A stretch of DNA of 64,000 nt from Bactrocera neohumeralis. Lineage: Eukaryota; Arthropoda; Insecta; Diptera; Tephritidae. The notes beneath the pieces were generated by a model that was given only the letters and a program-made list of their open reading frames with translations, was not told the DNA's origin and made no database searches. Positions 37,738-51,000 of the stretch are shown one piece after another; position 1 is the stretch's first letter, and each line of letters starts with the position of its first letter. The position numbers were made by a program, and so were the translations under genes. Where the stretch lies: positions 3,906,001 through 3,970,000 of the forward strand of contig NC_065921.1 in assembly GCF_024586455.1 (NCBI RefSeq). The letters run 5' to 3'.

Positions 37738-38388
37738 CTTTCAAGCAACTAACTATTTACTTGCATAATTTCAACTTTTATGTGTTGAATTTAAATTACT
37801 TCTCAGAAAACTGTTGTGCGGGTTATTGTTGACCGTTTCCTTACATATATAAATTTAAAATTTAAATTCTACAGGTAAAATACTTCTTTAAATTCTTAAT
37901 TTGTATTAATATTAAAAAATATTTTAGTACAAATTTCAATGTTATATTAAATTATTGGCAACATGATTATTTTGAAGAGCGAATACAAATCGCCTGTAAT
38001 TTTCAAAAGTTTTAAATTTCAGCCAACATTCGCTTCGTGGTATGCAATTCGAAGGGCACTTAACATAATTTGTCGACGGACATGGATGCGCATTGCACAC
38101 CATGTCCACCTAATCTGTTTATCTACAAGATAAGCTCTGGCTATGAATGTGACGCTTAATACAACAGAGTATAACAAGCCATACGAAAAATAACAAGAAT
38201 TACACAAAAAAAAATAGCAATAACAAAATTAAAACTTTTCAATCCGCACACAGACGAGTTGTTTTTTGACAAGTGATATAACTGCGGTTGCAGTTGACCA
38301 GCTTCTCCCTACTGTTCCGGCTATATGCTTATCAACGGACATTCAGCTGGACAACTTTAACCGAGAACAGGGTGAAGAGCAACAAAAG

Positions 38389-39016
38389 ATGGCAGCAAAC
38401 ACCAACATTGCCACAACCGACATCAACAAGCAAGGCGAGCAGCCACGGGACAGCACCCGCATGGCGTTTGTTGCCGCATCGCCAGCGCTAGCTCCATCGT
38501 CAACATCAGCCTCGCCACAACAAAAGCGACATCAAGAACAATGCTCAACGAAAATATTGCAAGCACTACTGGGTATTGCAGCGCAACCGCAAGGGGAGAC
38601 ACAATCGGACGAGCCGGAATCAGTGGCAACGCTAAAGCAGCAGTGGCATATGGAATTGAGCCAAATTGAGTTGATCTATCGCGCGGAGGGTAATGCAAAT
38701 TTGGTGCTAGCATTGCCGCAATTTAAAAAAGTTTTGCGTCTGCCAAAAACGTCGAGACTGCCGACAACTAGCCACAGCAACAGCTCCAAATATAACGAAA
38801 TGAAAATTGGTAATACACAACAGCAAACGGATGCGAATGTGGCGAAGGGGCGGCAAGTGCCCGACAAAGAGTGGCAGCAACATCAACAGCATCAACAACA
38901 ACAAACACAACAACGGCAAACTCAAGAAATGCAATTGCAACATCAGCCAGAGCAGCAAAAACATCAGGAGGTAGTCCAAAGTGCTTCCGACCCGGCTGTA
39001 AATCAAAATGCAAAAG
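38389..39016 (+). CDS. Ipk1: Ipk1 coding exon 1
   Basis: Encodes residues 1-209. The first 87 residues are a low-complexity leader. Then MELSQIELIYRAEGNANLVL aligns with the start of the kinase fold (human WGYHGEGNKSLVV), followed by VLRLPK. The last third is Gln-rich (CAA/CAG runs at 38,875-38,960), where the human protein has none. The exon ends at AAAG/GTTAGT, phase 1. An in-frame TAG lies just inside the intron. Confidence 0.9.
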
Positions 39017-42000
39017 GTTAGTTTTTGTGGCAGGATATTATGTGGTGCGCTGTTTTGTCCTGATGGTGGCGTTATCGACCCGCACAACCAGCAAAGCGCC
39101 ATCAACACTATGCGCATTATTGTTGTGCTAGCAATATTGTTTGGGCAGCGGAGACACACTCACACAAACATTCATGCATTTAGAGGCATAAACAGCTCAG
39201 CATTACAGCGTGCTGTGGCATTTGCTGCTGCTGCATTGTTATTTCTGTAGTGGCGTGGATATGCTTGTTGGCAAAACTTGGCACGAATCTCTGACGAAAT
39301 GTGTTTATTTCATTTATTTGTTATAAAATTCCATTGGCTTCGCCGCTTGCAATCGCCACTGGTAGCAGCTGTTCTCCGTGCCAGATTTTGCCGTGCACTA
39401 AGCCATCTACATAAATACTTTGACTGCTGCTGTGCATAGTTTTCATTGCTGGTCATTTTATTGTTGGCTAATTTATTTCAAATTGTAACCGCAATTGCAG
39501 ACTTGACAATGGAGGATTTTGTAGCTTACATCGAGGTAATACGAAAACTACTTGGTAGCGAGTTTGTATTCGAGACCGAGATTGTGCGGATAACGGCGGA
39601 GAAGGACATACGGTGGATAAATGAACGGATTCGTGCGGATCGACCAGGTGAGTTGGCGGGCGGGTTAGCAATTGAGTAGAGACAAATGGAAAGGTAATAA
39701 ATTTTATGGAGATTTGCTATGTATACGTAATATTAAACATTTCTATGCCTTTTCTTTTATGTACATAAGTATATGTGTACAACGTTGTAAATTTATGAGG
39801 ATGAGTCGATTTGCGTGCTAATTTAACTTTAATTTCTAAGAGTTTTATATTGCAAACTTTGCGGAGTAAAGCTGACCAAGGGGTTAATGCGGAAGAGATG
39901 CAAAAATTTTCTTCTAATTTAATTTCGAAAAAATTCTATAATATATTTAAAGCATAAAACAAATTTAAACTTTGTTCGTCTCGAAATTGCTAATCTCACC
40001 AGTTCTGATAGGATCTTACTAAATTGTCATGTTGAATATACATATTTGCTGGAATGGTAAGTAAGTAGCTGTAGCGGTTATCTAACGACGCACTTAGGCC
40101 TTTAGAAAGCTCTCTCTATCGGCTCTTCTGTGAACCACGTCGTGCTTCTTATGAAGTTTATTAGTCGACAAAGTTTTATCTGTGCAACCTCTGAAATATC
40201 CTCAAAATACCCTCGGCCGATAGTTGCGACTCTTTCCCTATCCCCCATGATACTGATCACCTCTTTGCATGCCCCGCCAACCTCACTCATCTAATACCCC
40301 TTTCCCTTTGGTCCGACTCGGTCGAAACAGCACGTTTCCTGGGCCTCCCGCTAGATGACGTCGACGACAACCTGGATAACCCTTACCATCCTAACGGGGA
40401 TTGATACTCCGTTAAAACAACAACAACAACAAATCTTTCCCTATCCGTTCCCCCGACAGTCGGAACGGACCTGGATTTTTATCCAGCCAAGGACTGTCAA
40501 CTTGGCACCATCCTCGAAATTACTTCAAAAATGTTTTCTGCCACTACAACAACAACAACAACTCTTTCTCTATAGTATCCTTGCTTACGTCTTGCCACCC
40601 AAACAGGGTTTGGATAACGGTTACAACAACTACAACACCAAGCTATAGCGCCTATAACTATGCAAACTTAAAAGAATGTAAGCTCATTGTTGTTGTTTTG
40701 CTAAGGACTAATCTCTCTTTAATACCCGTTGCCCTGCATACAAATACACTTCATGTGCAGTTTGTTTTTGCTAGTATGAACTTTCTAGAAAAATAAAACA
40801 TGTCCACATAGTTTGCACATACGCCATTTGTTATTGTTGGATTTTTGCTGCATCATTCCAAAGCAATACTCTTTTCAATTTCCACAGAATTGTTATATAG
40901 CAGCAAGCTGTAATGGGACCACACCACCGCCTTAGTGTTGCACGAATTTTGCTGCACTTGCACATTTTATTGTGCGTCACTTGCCACACAGCCCGCCTGC
41001 CTGCCTCACCGACCGCCCGCCTGCTGCTTTCTGACAGTCATTGGATTTCGGCTATTATTGCTGCCACAACCTTGCTGCCCAACATCCCGTGCCTGCAACA
41101 GCGCATGCAATCGATCATAAAATTCCTCTATGCACTTCGGCACACCGACGGGCTTCTGGATCATAAGCGCTCAATGCAGTGGAGTCACAGTGTGAATGAT
41201 TGTGGCATTATTGCAGCTGCACATTGTAGCTTATTGTTGCCTCCCATTCGTTTCAATTTCATAAGGCATTCTTTACGACACACCAAACTCACCGGGAGAT
41301 AAAGGGCCATGATGCAAAAGAAAGGGAGATATAGAGCGGGAGAGCTGATAATGTTAGGTGCTGTTTGGGAGGCGTTTGGGGCATTCCCAGCTGACTTATT
41401 AAGCGTTTTAGTACACGCCAACCGAACAATGACAACTAACAGCTGGTGCAAAATGCCGCACGCTGGCGGCTGGGGTGGCGCTTGAGATGGATGGCAGTGG
41501 TGTGGTGAAGCAGGCGGTCATGTGGTGTGCGGGTGAAGCGCTGGCGCGCGGCTGAGTGACACACGTGGTTGCTGCAAACCTAATATTTCAACAAAGCTAA
41601 CTTTGTTGTGCATGTTGCCACAGCTAATGCCACGCTGTGTAAATAGTACACATTCAGTGGGTTTAGCTGTAGCCATAAAGTAAATGCGTCCATATTGTGC
41701 AATATCGTAGTAAAATGCCCATTTCCTTAGCAATGCTGCACTCCACTCAACACTCACACCACTACGTTCTTTTCAGCATTTTCATCAATTGCATTTTTTA
41801 CTATATTCTCTCTTTTATTTTCTTTTCTCTTTCATTTCGATTTTCATGTGCTTTTTTATCGGTGCTTCCGTTTGCGACGTCTTCCCTCGGCACCACGGCG
41901 CTGGAACTACCCACACATCGACTCGTTGGCGCTGGCGCTGGCGCTTTTGCAGCTTATCGTCGTGATAAAGAATTTTGTGGGGAATTCGGTTTGCTGCTGC

Positions 42001-45000
42001 CAGATGCTACACGCTTACCAATAGCATTCGATATTTTACTTTCCAATTTGCAGGTGAGTTTGGCAGCGCTGCCGTTAGATGAATTATGATGGTGTTCAGG
42101 TGTAATGCTGTTGCATGGAATTCCTCACACAGACACACACCCATACACATCTATGTAAATCCCTGTTACCAGCGCACCTCGATTATATCAGCGTTCCGGT
42201 GTTTGTTGGTGCTAGATCCACTCTCGGTGGGTATTGATTATAAATACTGTTTTCTGATATATTTTTTGTTTGTTTTGGTGTTCATAGAACTACACCAATT
42301 TCGGCTTCTTTATTGCGCCATCGGTGCAACGTGGCCATGCAACAGTGGCAATAAATCATCGCACTTGTTTTTCTCTTTAAACCGGAGTACAGCGGACCCA
42401 GTGGTTTATAGTTCGAACTAAAAAAAAAAACAAAAAACACATAGAAGGCAAGATTTTTGTGCACAAAAGTGATCGTTAACCTGGTTTAGGAGCATATTTC
42501 GGTGCAACGAGCATTTTAGCAAATTTTTAATGGCTGTGCCGTGGAATGACTTGGCATTTTATTACACTGTGGCTTAAATTTTTTTTACATAGTTTGGTGA
42601 AAACAAAAATTCGCTTTATTGAGCGTTTATATGTCGAAATCTATAAAGTGGCAATTTATGGGCAAAAACAGCAATTTTCTAAAATTCCAGGTAAAGAATA
42701 TTTGCGTACGATAGTTTAGGTAATGAAAGTTGTGATCAGTTTCTACGTTTTTCGGAAAATGTCCCGGCAAATACATATACAATAACAACTTCAAGACTAA
42801 GTATTACTGTCACTTACTTCCAATATTTAATTGATTATCAACAAATAAGGAAGGACTTAGTTCGGATACAACCCAACAGTTTATACTCTCGTAATTGTCA
42901 AAGATCAAAACCAGCGACATATTTCTCGCTGAGAGCAGGAATTTGTAAAAATGGTTGCGAAAGTATTCATTATTCGACGAAATAATGAACAAATCGCGAT
43001 CATAATTGGCACCTAGCTAAAATCATAGGCCATGTCCGATGTATCAATATTAATATTATATTAAGGGTTGGAGCTTGGACTGAATTCATTCATATAAATA
43101 TCGCAATATATTGGTAAAAAAAAGCACCCGGAAATTGTAATTAAATTCCCCTTAATTGACCTTATTTACTAATCCAAATATGAGCGCGATCTGTCAACCA
43201 GTTAGTTTACATCAGCTGCTTAAGTCGGTACACTTCAGTAGTGCGTTGTGATTTTTAAAATGGGTAAAAATATTATACCTTGAATTTGTCTCAAATTTTG
43301 TATTTCTAACCGTAATATCGTGTGGGGAATCGTTGCAAATGTTAGAAAAGGCTTAAGGTGATTCGTTATAGTAGAAATACAAGCCTACGAGTAGCACAAA
43401 GCCTTCAAAGACAGTCGAGAGATCGTTGAAGACATGCCTCGATTTGGAGGAACTTCGAGCTTTCAACTGAGGAAAATACTAAAAAAGTAAAGGATATGGT
43501 GCTTAAAAATCATGAGGCAAGTGTTAGAGAGATGGCAAGAGAGCTCGACATCTCTTGCGAGTCCGTTCGAATGATTTTGGTAGATACAAGTATTTTGGAT
43601 ATGAAAGCATGTATTTTTAAACATGCGTGATCCTCTGAATTTCGATTCCACATTCATGAAGAGCATTATAACTGCCGATAGGGCATGAGTGTATGAATTT
43701 GACATGCAAACATGTCAACATGTCTTCGGAATGGAACCCGTTTTCAGTCGATCGAAGAGATAGAACAAAATTCGCTGAAGGAGCTGAAGGCCATCCCAAA
43801 AAGTGCTAATGAAAAGTGTTTCGAGGATTGGATTGGGTCGTTGGCATACATGTATTACATCTGATGTGTATAATAATGGGTATAATAATTACGGGGTTAT
43901 AGGCCGATAAAATGAATGTATCGAATAAAATATAATATAAGTAGGCGTGAAAGTAGTCCTAAATCGCCTATTTTTACACGGTAACATAAATATCCTAGGG
44001 TAGTATTGTGTACCGAATTTGGTTGCAATTTGTCCAGTCGCTACTGATATTTAAGATACTATCATCTTAAAGTCATTCCCTTTGTCCAATTTTGGTACTG
44101 GTTCCTTTAAAGAATTTTATGCCGGTATTCTGCTTGTCACGATTGTCTCATGTCTCTAATTGTCACAATCGCAATTTAGTCTCTGTTAGTCAGGAGTCTC
44201 ATTTTGGTATTCTGGCAGATACAGTATACTACTATACTATACTAACAGGCTGTTCTACACACTTATAGTTCTCGTCGGTACTAACGAGAATTTTTTTCAC
44301 TCCTAACTTTTTATTTTACAACCCTTTCTTTGCTAAAATAAAAGGACTTTTTTTTTCAAAGTCCGCCATTTTGTTATTTTCCCTTGAAATTTAACTTCAG
44401 TAGTTCCGACCAGAATGATATGTCTATAGATTAAGAATAATCAAGAATATTTGATTTCGGATAACCTCAAGAGCCAAAATCACCCGGCCACCCACGTGCA
44501 TTTTTTTGAGGTTCCAACTTCGAGTGACAATAATAATTGTAATAAAGTATTAAAATTTTACAAATAAATATTTTTTTTTATATTTTCAATATGTAAATAA
44601 AAACACTCTAAATATTCGAGATAATTAATTTTTATATTCCTATAAAAAACCACCCTCCAAAGAAGTAAGTACCTTAAAAAATTCTGATGTGTAGCACGAA
44701 AGCCGTAAAGGCCACCTTGAAAAAGAGTATTAAAGTATCTTTTATATACCAAGCACATGCTCAAAAAAGCTTGGAAGAAAAGAATTCGATTTCATAGCTC
44801 TAAACATTGAATCTCCCTTAATATTTAGGTTACGTGGGAGCTTTAAACTGGTTACCACTTAACTTGCTCCTCGAACAAAGCTTACAATGCCTTAGCAACT
44901 CAATTTTTACAATGAACTAGAGGGCGAGAGTTTATATCTATCCACCCTAAATTTAACTTTTAGTTTACCAGTTTACAGGCTGTTTCTTACTAGTTTTGCG

Positions 45001-48000
45001 TTGCTAAAACCGAAAATGGTAGAAAAAATTTCTTAACACGTAGGATTTTTTTTTTTATTGTAATCAAGAAATTTGGGGTTAAATCACCATCATTTTCTAA
45101 ACTTTTTCCTCAGATTTGTCGCGTAGTGTTATTTGTAATTGAAGAGATCGTGCTGAATATGAAAAGAAGTTTAATATTCTAGTAGAGAATATCAAAAGTA
45201 GTGAATGATAAATGAAAATCCATAACAATCAACAGTTGCCCATAAAAAATATAATTATGGAACCGCTGCTATAATTTTTATATCCCTCCAATATGCATAT
45301 CATCTGGTTTAAGCGCTTACATACTTCCTTTATGCGACTTTTGTATGTTCTTTTCAATTGCACAATAACATTTTTAACGCCACCATCGTGTGCAGCCAAT
45401 TGAAAGCACAATAATTATTTCCAATTTGAACTTGCTTGCACCGTTATGCACCGACTGCCATTCGTATTTTTCATATTTATGCGATAACTGGAATTTACGC
45501 CATTTACAACCACATATTTCTGTGTGTGTGTGTGTGTGTGTGCGCTCGTTTACTTTATGCACTTTATTGTTGATGCTTTCCAGCAGCAATTTCACAATGC
45601 GCGGCAATTAACAATATGTTGTTTATTCTTCTCTTTCCATAAAACGCATAACGGAACACATGGCAAACAACAACACCCAAACAACAAATACGGCAATAAA
45701 AATGGCGTAAAATAAAAAATGCAATCGAAGGCGGAATTGATCGGCGACACATACGCCATCGAAATAAAACCGAAGCAGGGCTGGCTGCTACCCACCGAGG
45801 TCGTCAGCAATTTATGCGAATTGAAGAAAGGGCCAGCGCTGGCCACTGCAACAGCAGCAGCGGCGGCGGAGCAGCGGCAAGAAGCCAAAGGAGCGGAGCA
45901 AGTGGAGGGAATGGAAGCGCCAGCGCGCAGCCACGTCGCAAGGTGTCGCTTCTGTGCGATGCAATTTCTGAAGGTAAGGCGGGAGAGCGCGCCGTAAACG
46001 CCCGCGACAATGGCATAAAAAGCGCTGACGAACAGCCACAACGCCAACAACGGCCGAAAGTGAACAGGCGGTGGAAGAAAAATAATAACGGTTCAACAAA
46101 ACACCGGCATACCGCAGCATTGCCGGCAAACAATTCCGTTTATTTCGCTTATTCCGTTTTTCATTGCGCGCACTTGCAATTGCCCGGAACGTCACGTGGT
46201 GCGCCACGTGGTATGAGCAACATTGCTGCCCGCGGCCGCGTTGCGCCGAGCGAGCGAAATTGTCATTGAATGCGCCGTGCTTTATTGCGCCACTGCTACG
46301 GTGATTCTACGCTTCTGCTTGGCTGCTGAAAAGCATTTCTTATGCAAATTCAGTCGTTGAACCGCAAACAGATTCCTGCTTTTTACTTCACGCTTCCGCC
46401 ATACATTTTTATGCGCTCGGCGGTTGCTGGTGTGTGCGTTTGTGTGTATGTATATTTGCGTGTTGTGCTTTTAATATTGCTTTTGTTTACGGCGCTTTGC
46501 TGCTCGTTTTTACTTCCGTCACTTTTTTCCTGCTCTTATTCGTTTGCTCTCTTCCCTGCAGCTGCACACGGGCAAAATCAACAGGCGAACTTCTTATTGC
46601 CCGCTGGCGTTGTTTTCCGGGTAAGTTGTGCGGCATCTGTTGGATCTATTTTTTGAAATTCTTATGTGCACTGTGCGGAAGTTCCGAAGTATGTGCGTAA
46701 GCGGCTTTTGATTGTTGAATTATGCCGCAAAGTTTTTGTAGCGCAAACTCCTCATGTATATTTAGTTTGCGTAGTTTGATATTTCTTATAATTGTTTTGC
46801 AACTGATTTCATTTCTGGTTTGCTTACTAATTCTTGTCCGTTGTCTTGTTTTCCTTAAGTGTTCCAGCGCAAATGGTTACCGCCATCGATGCTCTACTGC
46901 GGTGTCCGCAAAATAATTTACGAATATTTCGTAACGGTATTTTAGTGTATGATGGCGAAAAGCATTGCTACGAAGATTTGGCGCAGACTATATTTCCAGG
47001 GTAAGTGTGCTGCTTTTGATTACCTATAATCACATCATCATACATTATTATTATTATTATCGAATATGACCGCAAATACGTGAACAAATTTATTGAACGA
47101 TATTTGGAGAATATAAAAGGTGATCCATTTCGAGGTTCTCTAATTTTTTTAAGAAAAAACACAGCAACTTCAAATTTAATGGGGAATGTTAATTATCATT
47201 CGAAATAGCATTCTTTGGCATTCATTTTTTGAAGATTATCTCTTTCAAATGTTTGCGCGGCTACGTCTCAGATGTTCCACCCGTTGAGTCCAATTTTCGA
47301 GGACTCGTTCCAGTATTTCGACTGGTAAATAACGAATGACACGCGTGATATGTTGCTCCAAGGTCTGAATCGAAGCGAGATTGTCCGCATAGACCTTAGA
47401 CTATACACATCCCTACAGGAAAAAGTCTAACGGAGTGAAATCACACGATCTTGGTGTCCAATTGACAGGCCCAAAATGTGAAATTACCTGTTCACCAAAG
47501 TGTTCTCTCGGTCTATTGATTGATGCGATATGTGAAAAGTGGCGCCACATGTCGCCGAGATCAGGAGCTTCAGTTTCAGGCATCAAATGGTCGATTATCT
47601 TACCGCGATAAAGATCGCCATTGACGGTTACGTTCTCACGGGCATCCTCTTCGAAGAAATATGGACCGATGATTCCACCGGCCTGCAAACCACATCAAAC
47701 CGTTGTTTTTTTCTGGATAAAATGACAGCTCTTGAATCCTTTCAGGTTGCTGTTCGTCCCAAATGCGGCAATTTTGCTTGCTTACATATCTATTGAGCCA
47801 TAAATAGATCTTATCGCTGAACAAAATTTGGCTCAAAAACGTCGGATCTTCTTGGAACTTTTCAAGAGCTCATAGAGCGAAGCGCTGTCGCTTGGGAAAG
47901 ACTTAAAATGCGCCAACTCGTTCCATACGTCAGTCCGAGTCGCTGCGAACGGCGCCGAAACGATTCTCCACGGTCTTCGTGTACACTCTCAGCTACGGCT

Positions 48001-51000
48001 GCTTTGTTTTCTTCACTGCGTGTTGGACATGGTCCTTTCGGTCGAATATTATCCCATAATGAATGCTTGGTCTAAAGATGGTTGAGTGTTGCGAATGGTA
48101 CAGCGATAAGCTTTAAGTACCCTTTGATAAACCAAAGTTAAAAACAATCATCTAATATTGGTGATGCCGGTTTGAGCAGCACAAAACCCATTAATTTTGT
48201 TAACCTTTTTTAAATATATATATGATAGGCTGAACCATATTTGTATAGCATTTTCGAACAACCAAATTAACTTAGTACATTGAGATTATAACTGTGAAAT
48301 CGGTTTTTGTCTTTCGCCCAGGTGGCTACTCGATTAACGATCTAAGCAATCCAAATAATTGTTATCTAGCCCGTTAGGATGGTAAGGTTCAGTTAAGTTG
48401 TCATCGAGGTCATCCAACGGTAAGCCCAGGAAACGTGCCGTTTCGAAGGGTTCGGACCATAGGAGAGGGGTGTCAGATGTGTAAGGTTAGCTGGGAATGC
48501 AAATTGGTGGTTAAAGTAATGCGCATGATGGACATATATGTATTTTATATGTCGGAATCGATTCTGTATAAGTAGGAGTTCAACCTGCTACAGTATCCAA
48601 AACAAAGGTGCGCAAGAAGATTCTAGATTCTCGCGGCAACTCAAGGTCGCCGTCTGCAATGGGTGGTGGTTTGACTCCAAGTACGCCATTCACTAAGAGG
48701 GAGTCGATTAAGGTGTTTATGGCTCCACTGTGAATGGCGGTCAGTGCATGTATGAAGTTAGTTGCGTCGTCGAAGTAGTTGAGGAAAGATCTCTTGATGC
48801 ACATGAAGCGGTTGCGTTTCAAGTAGGTGACTGTAGAGATGATTTCTACGAAAACGCCCCACCAGAAACTGCTTGGAGAGGAGGCACATTGTGTAAATAT
48901 TCGATAGAAGACATCAAGAGGCATCCCGTTATAATCCGGAGTGCAGTTTTTGACACACCTGAAGCCTCCTCGTCTTCATTTAACTACATCCAGGCGACCA
49001 TTAGGGTGCAGCGTAGTAGACCGGTCGGCCAATTGCCTTATATGTTGCCAACAACGTTTCTTTGTCTTTTCCCCATGTGCTGCCTGCTAGCGACGCTTAC
49101 ACCTTAAAGATATTGACAGTTGGAATTTTAACGCCATCGACTGCAATATTAAAGTTAAGTCTGTACTCCTTCGTCCAGTTTGTGAATATGGTCGCGGTGG
49201 TTTTAATGGAAGAGAGTGTTATTACTCATATGTTCAGCCAACTGGCTTGCGGTTTCGTTTTTATCAAAACACAACTGTTAAATATGGAGTATTTCCTCTT
49301 TTGCTGGCAAACATCTTCGAATACTGGGTCAAGCAATCTCAAAACTATATGAAAGAATTTTTTTGGACGAATTGTTATTTTCTAACGCCATATTGCGTAA
49401 TTCGATCGAAGATTCAGATTATTAAATCCGTCTATGGGAAAGGATGGATATCACCAGGTTTGCGCATCAAACACTACAAAATTGGATAGTGGCTTTAGCA
49501 AACAAAAAGTAGTAAATAATCTCGACAGTATCATATTAAAGTTCAAAAATGGGCACATTTTGGTGTGGACTTGGTGTAATTATTTTTTCACTTGGCAATA
49601 CAGACAGACAGTTTGGTCTTTCTTGTATAAAGATGATTAGTAGAGGATTTTATCTTCCCAAGTCAGTTCTTATCACTGACTCTTTATCAAAAATATCGGT
49701 TTTGTTCCTGATAATAAGTAGTCTGGAGTTAAAAGTGAATGAAATGAGTTCAGTGTGTTTTCTTCCCTGTCAATTAGGTGAACATGTTTCAGAGTAATCT
49801 CGCGATTTTAAGGGCCATAGATCAAAAACTTAACAATTAGTTTAAAACATACTTACTCTTGAGTTCCCAGTTACGCTTTTTTCCCTTTCTTCATAATGAT
49901 TTTTATACTTCCCACTTTCTAGGCCTTTGGGTTTCTGAAAGTTTGTTCGAAAATAGTTAGAAGTTGAGGAATTTTTATATCTTAAAGTCAAAAAAGTTCG
50001 AGGCTTTTTATTTTTTCCGCTAAAATGTGCGAAACGCCATCAATCAGAGCAATATATTTTTACTCGCTGCACACATTTTGACGCACATCGACACATTTTT
50101 GGTCTTTTTTCGTATTTAAGCTGCAAATAAATGGGACAACCATGGCTGCACAATTACATTTGCAGTTGAGTGCGCCCACAATGGACCGACTGCACACACA
50201 CACACACATTCCGTTGACCACTTTGGTTAGGTCCTCCACTTTTTCCATTTACGCTCACTCGGCACTGTGTCCCAGAAAAAATTCAATAAATAACACAAAC
50301 TAAACAATTCATTTATTTATTCAACCATTTTTCCTCTCTACTGTAAATAAATATTTTACAACATTTTTCGCTTTTGTACACTTCTACACACTCTTTTCGT
50401 TTGTATATATGTATACAACATGCACTTCACACGCGACCCCCCGCCCACTCGTGCAACATCCGGTGCTGCCCTCGATGGAATGACGACACCTTTTCGCGCA
50501 CTGGACCGGCGCTGGTCGTCAACGTGCCACATCCATAACATAACATGACATTGCAATGAAAACTGCAATTCTGCAACAATAACAACAACGTTGACAAAAA
50601 TGAAAAAACGGCAATAAAATGTGAAAAATGCCGAAAAATGGCGAAAAATGTCCAACAACAGGCAAATAGAGCTTTTAAAAGATTTGGTGGTGGCGTGCCT
50701 GCTGAGGGACTACACGGCCAACGACAACAGCAGCGACGGCGCCGGCGGTGGCGAAGGTAGCAGCAGCAGCGTTGCAACCAACGACGAACCCGCTGACATT
50801 GTTGAAGTGGCCAAAGCTGCTTCTGGTCAGCCGCACTTAAGCGCGGCGTCAGAACAAAGCGCCATGGCAGAGGAGAAACAAAGAGCGGACGAGATGTGGA
50901 GGACGACGGAAGAAAGTAGCGTGATGCCAGCACATCTAACGGATAGTGCCCGAGGGGCGACGGAGCCGGCAGCACGAGTGGCTTCTAGAGGCGCGCCGAC

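Noticed and set aside
37638..37832. Open frame beginning MEFTNIMPYTICG upstream of Ipk1
   Set aside because: Could be a small protein or an upstream exon, but it has no homologue that I recognise, and the candidate initiator lies inside it.
41697..41952. Upstream extension of Ipk1 exon 3 (open frame to 41,697)
   Set aside because: The strong acceptor CTTTTGCAG at 41,952 gives the correct phase from exon 2, and the upstream residues (Phe/Ser-rich pyrimidine tract translation) have no counterpart in the family.
45592..46207. Several long minus-strand frames opposite Ipk1 exon 4
   Set aside because: Antisense shadows of the Ala/Glu-rich Ipk1 exon and its GC-rich flanks.
48730..49489. Plus-strand frames at 48,730-49,489
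   Set aside because: They are the reverse of the Jockey-like element, whose minus-strand reading gives recognisable reverse-transcriptase motifs.
50427..50975. 182-codon frame (-) opposite Ipk1 exon 7
   Set aside because: Mirror of the low-complexity Ser/Ala insert; Arg/Cys-rich, no domain.
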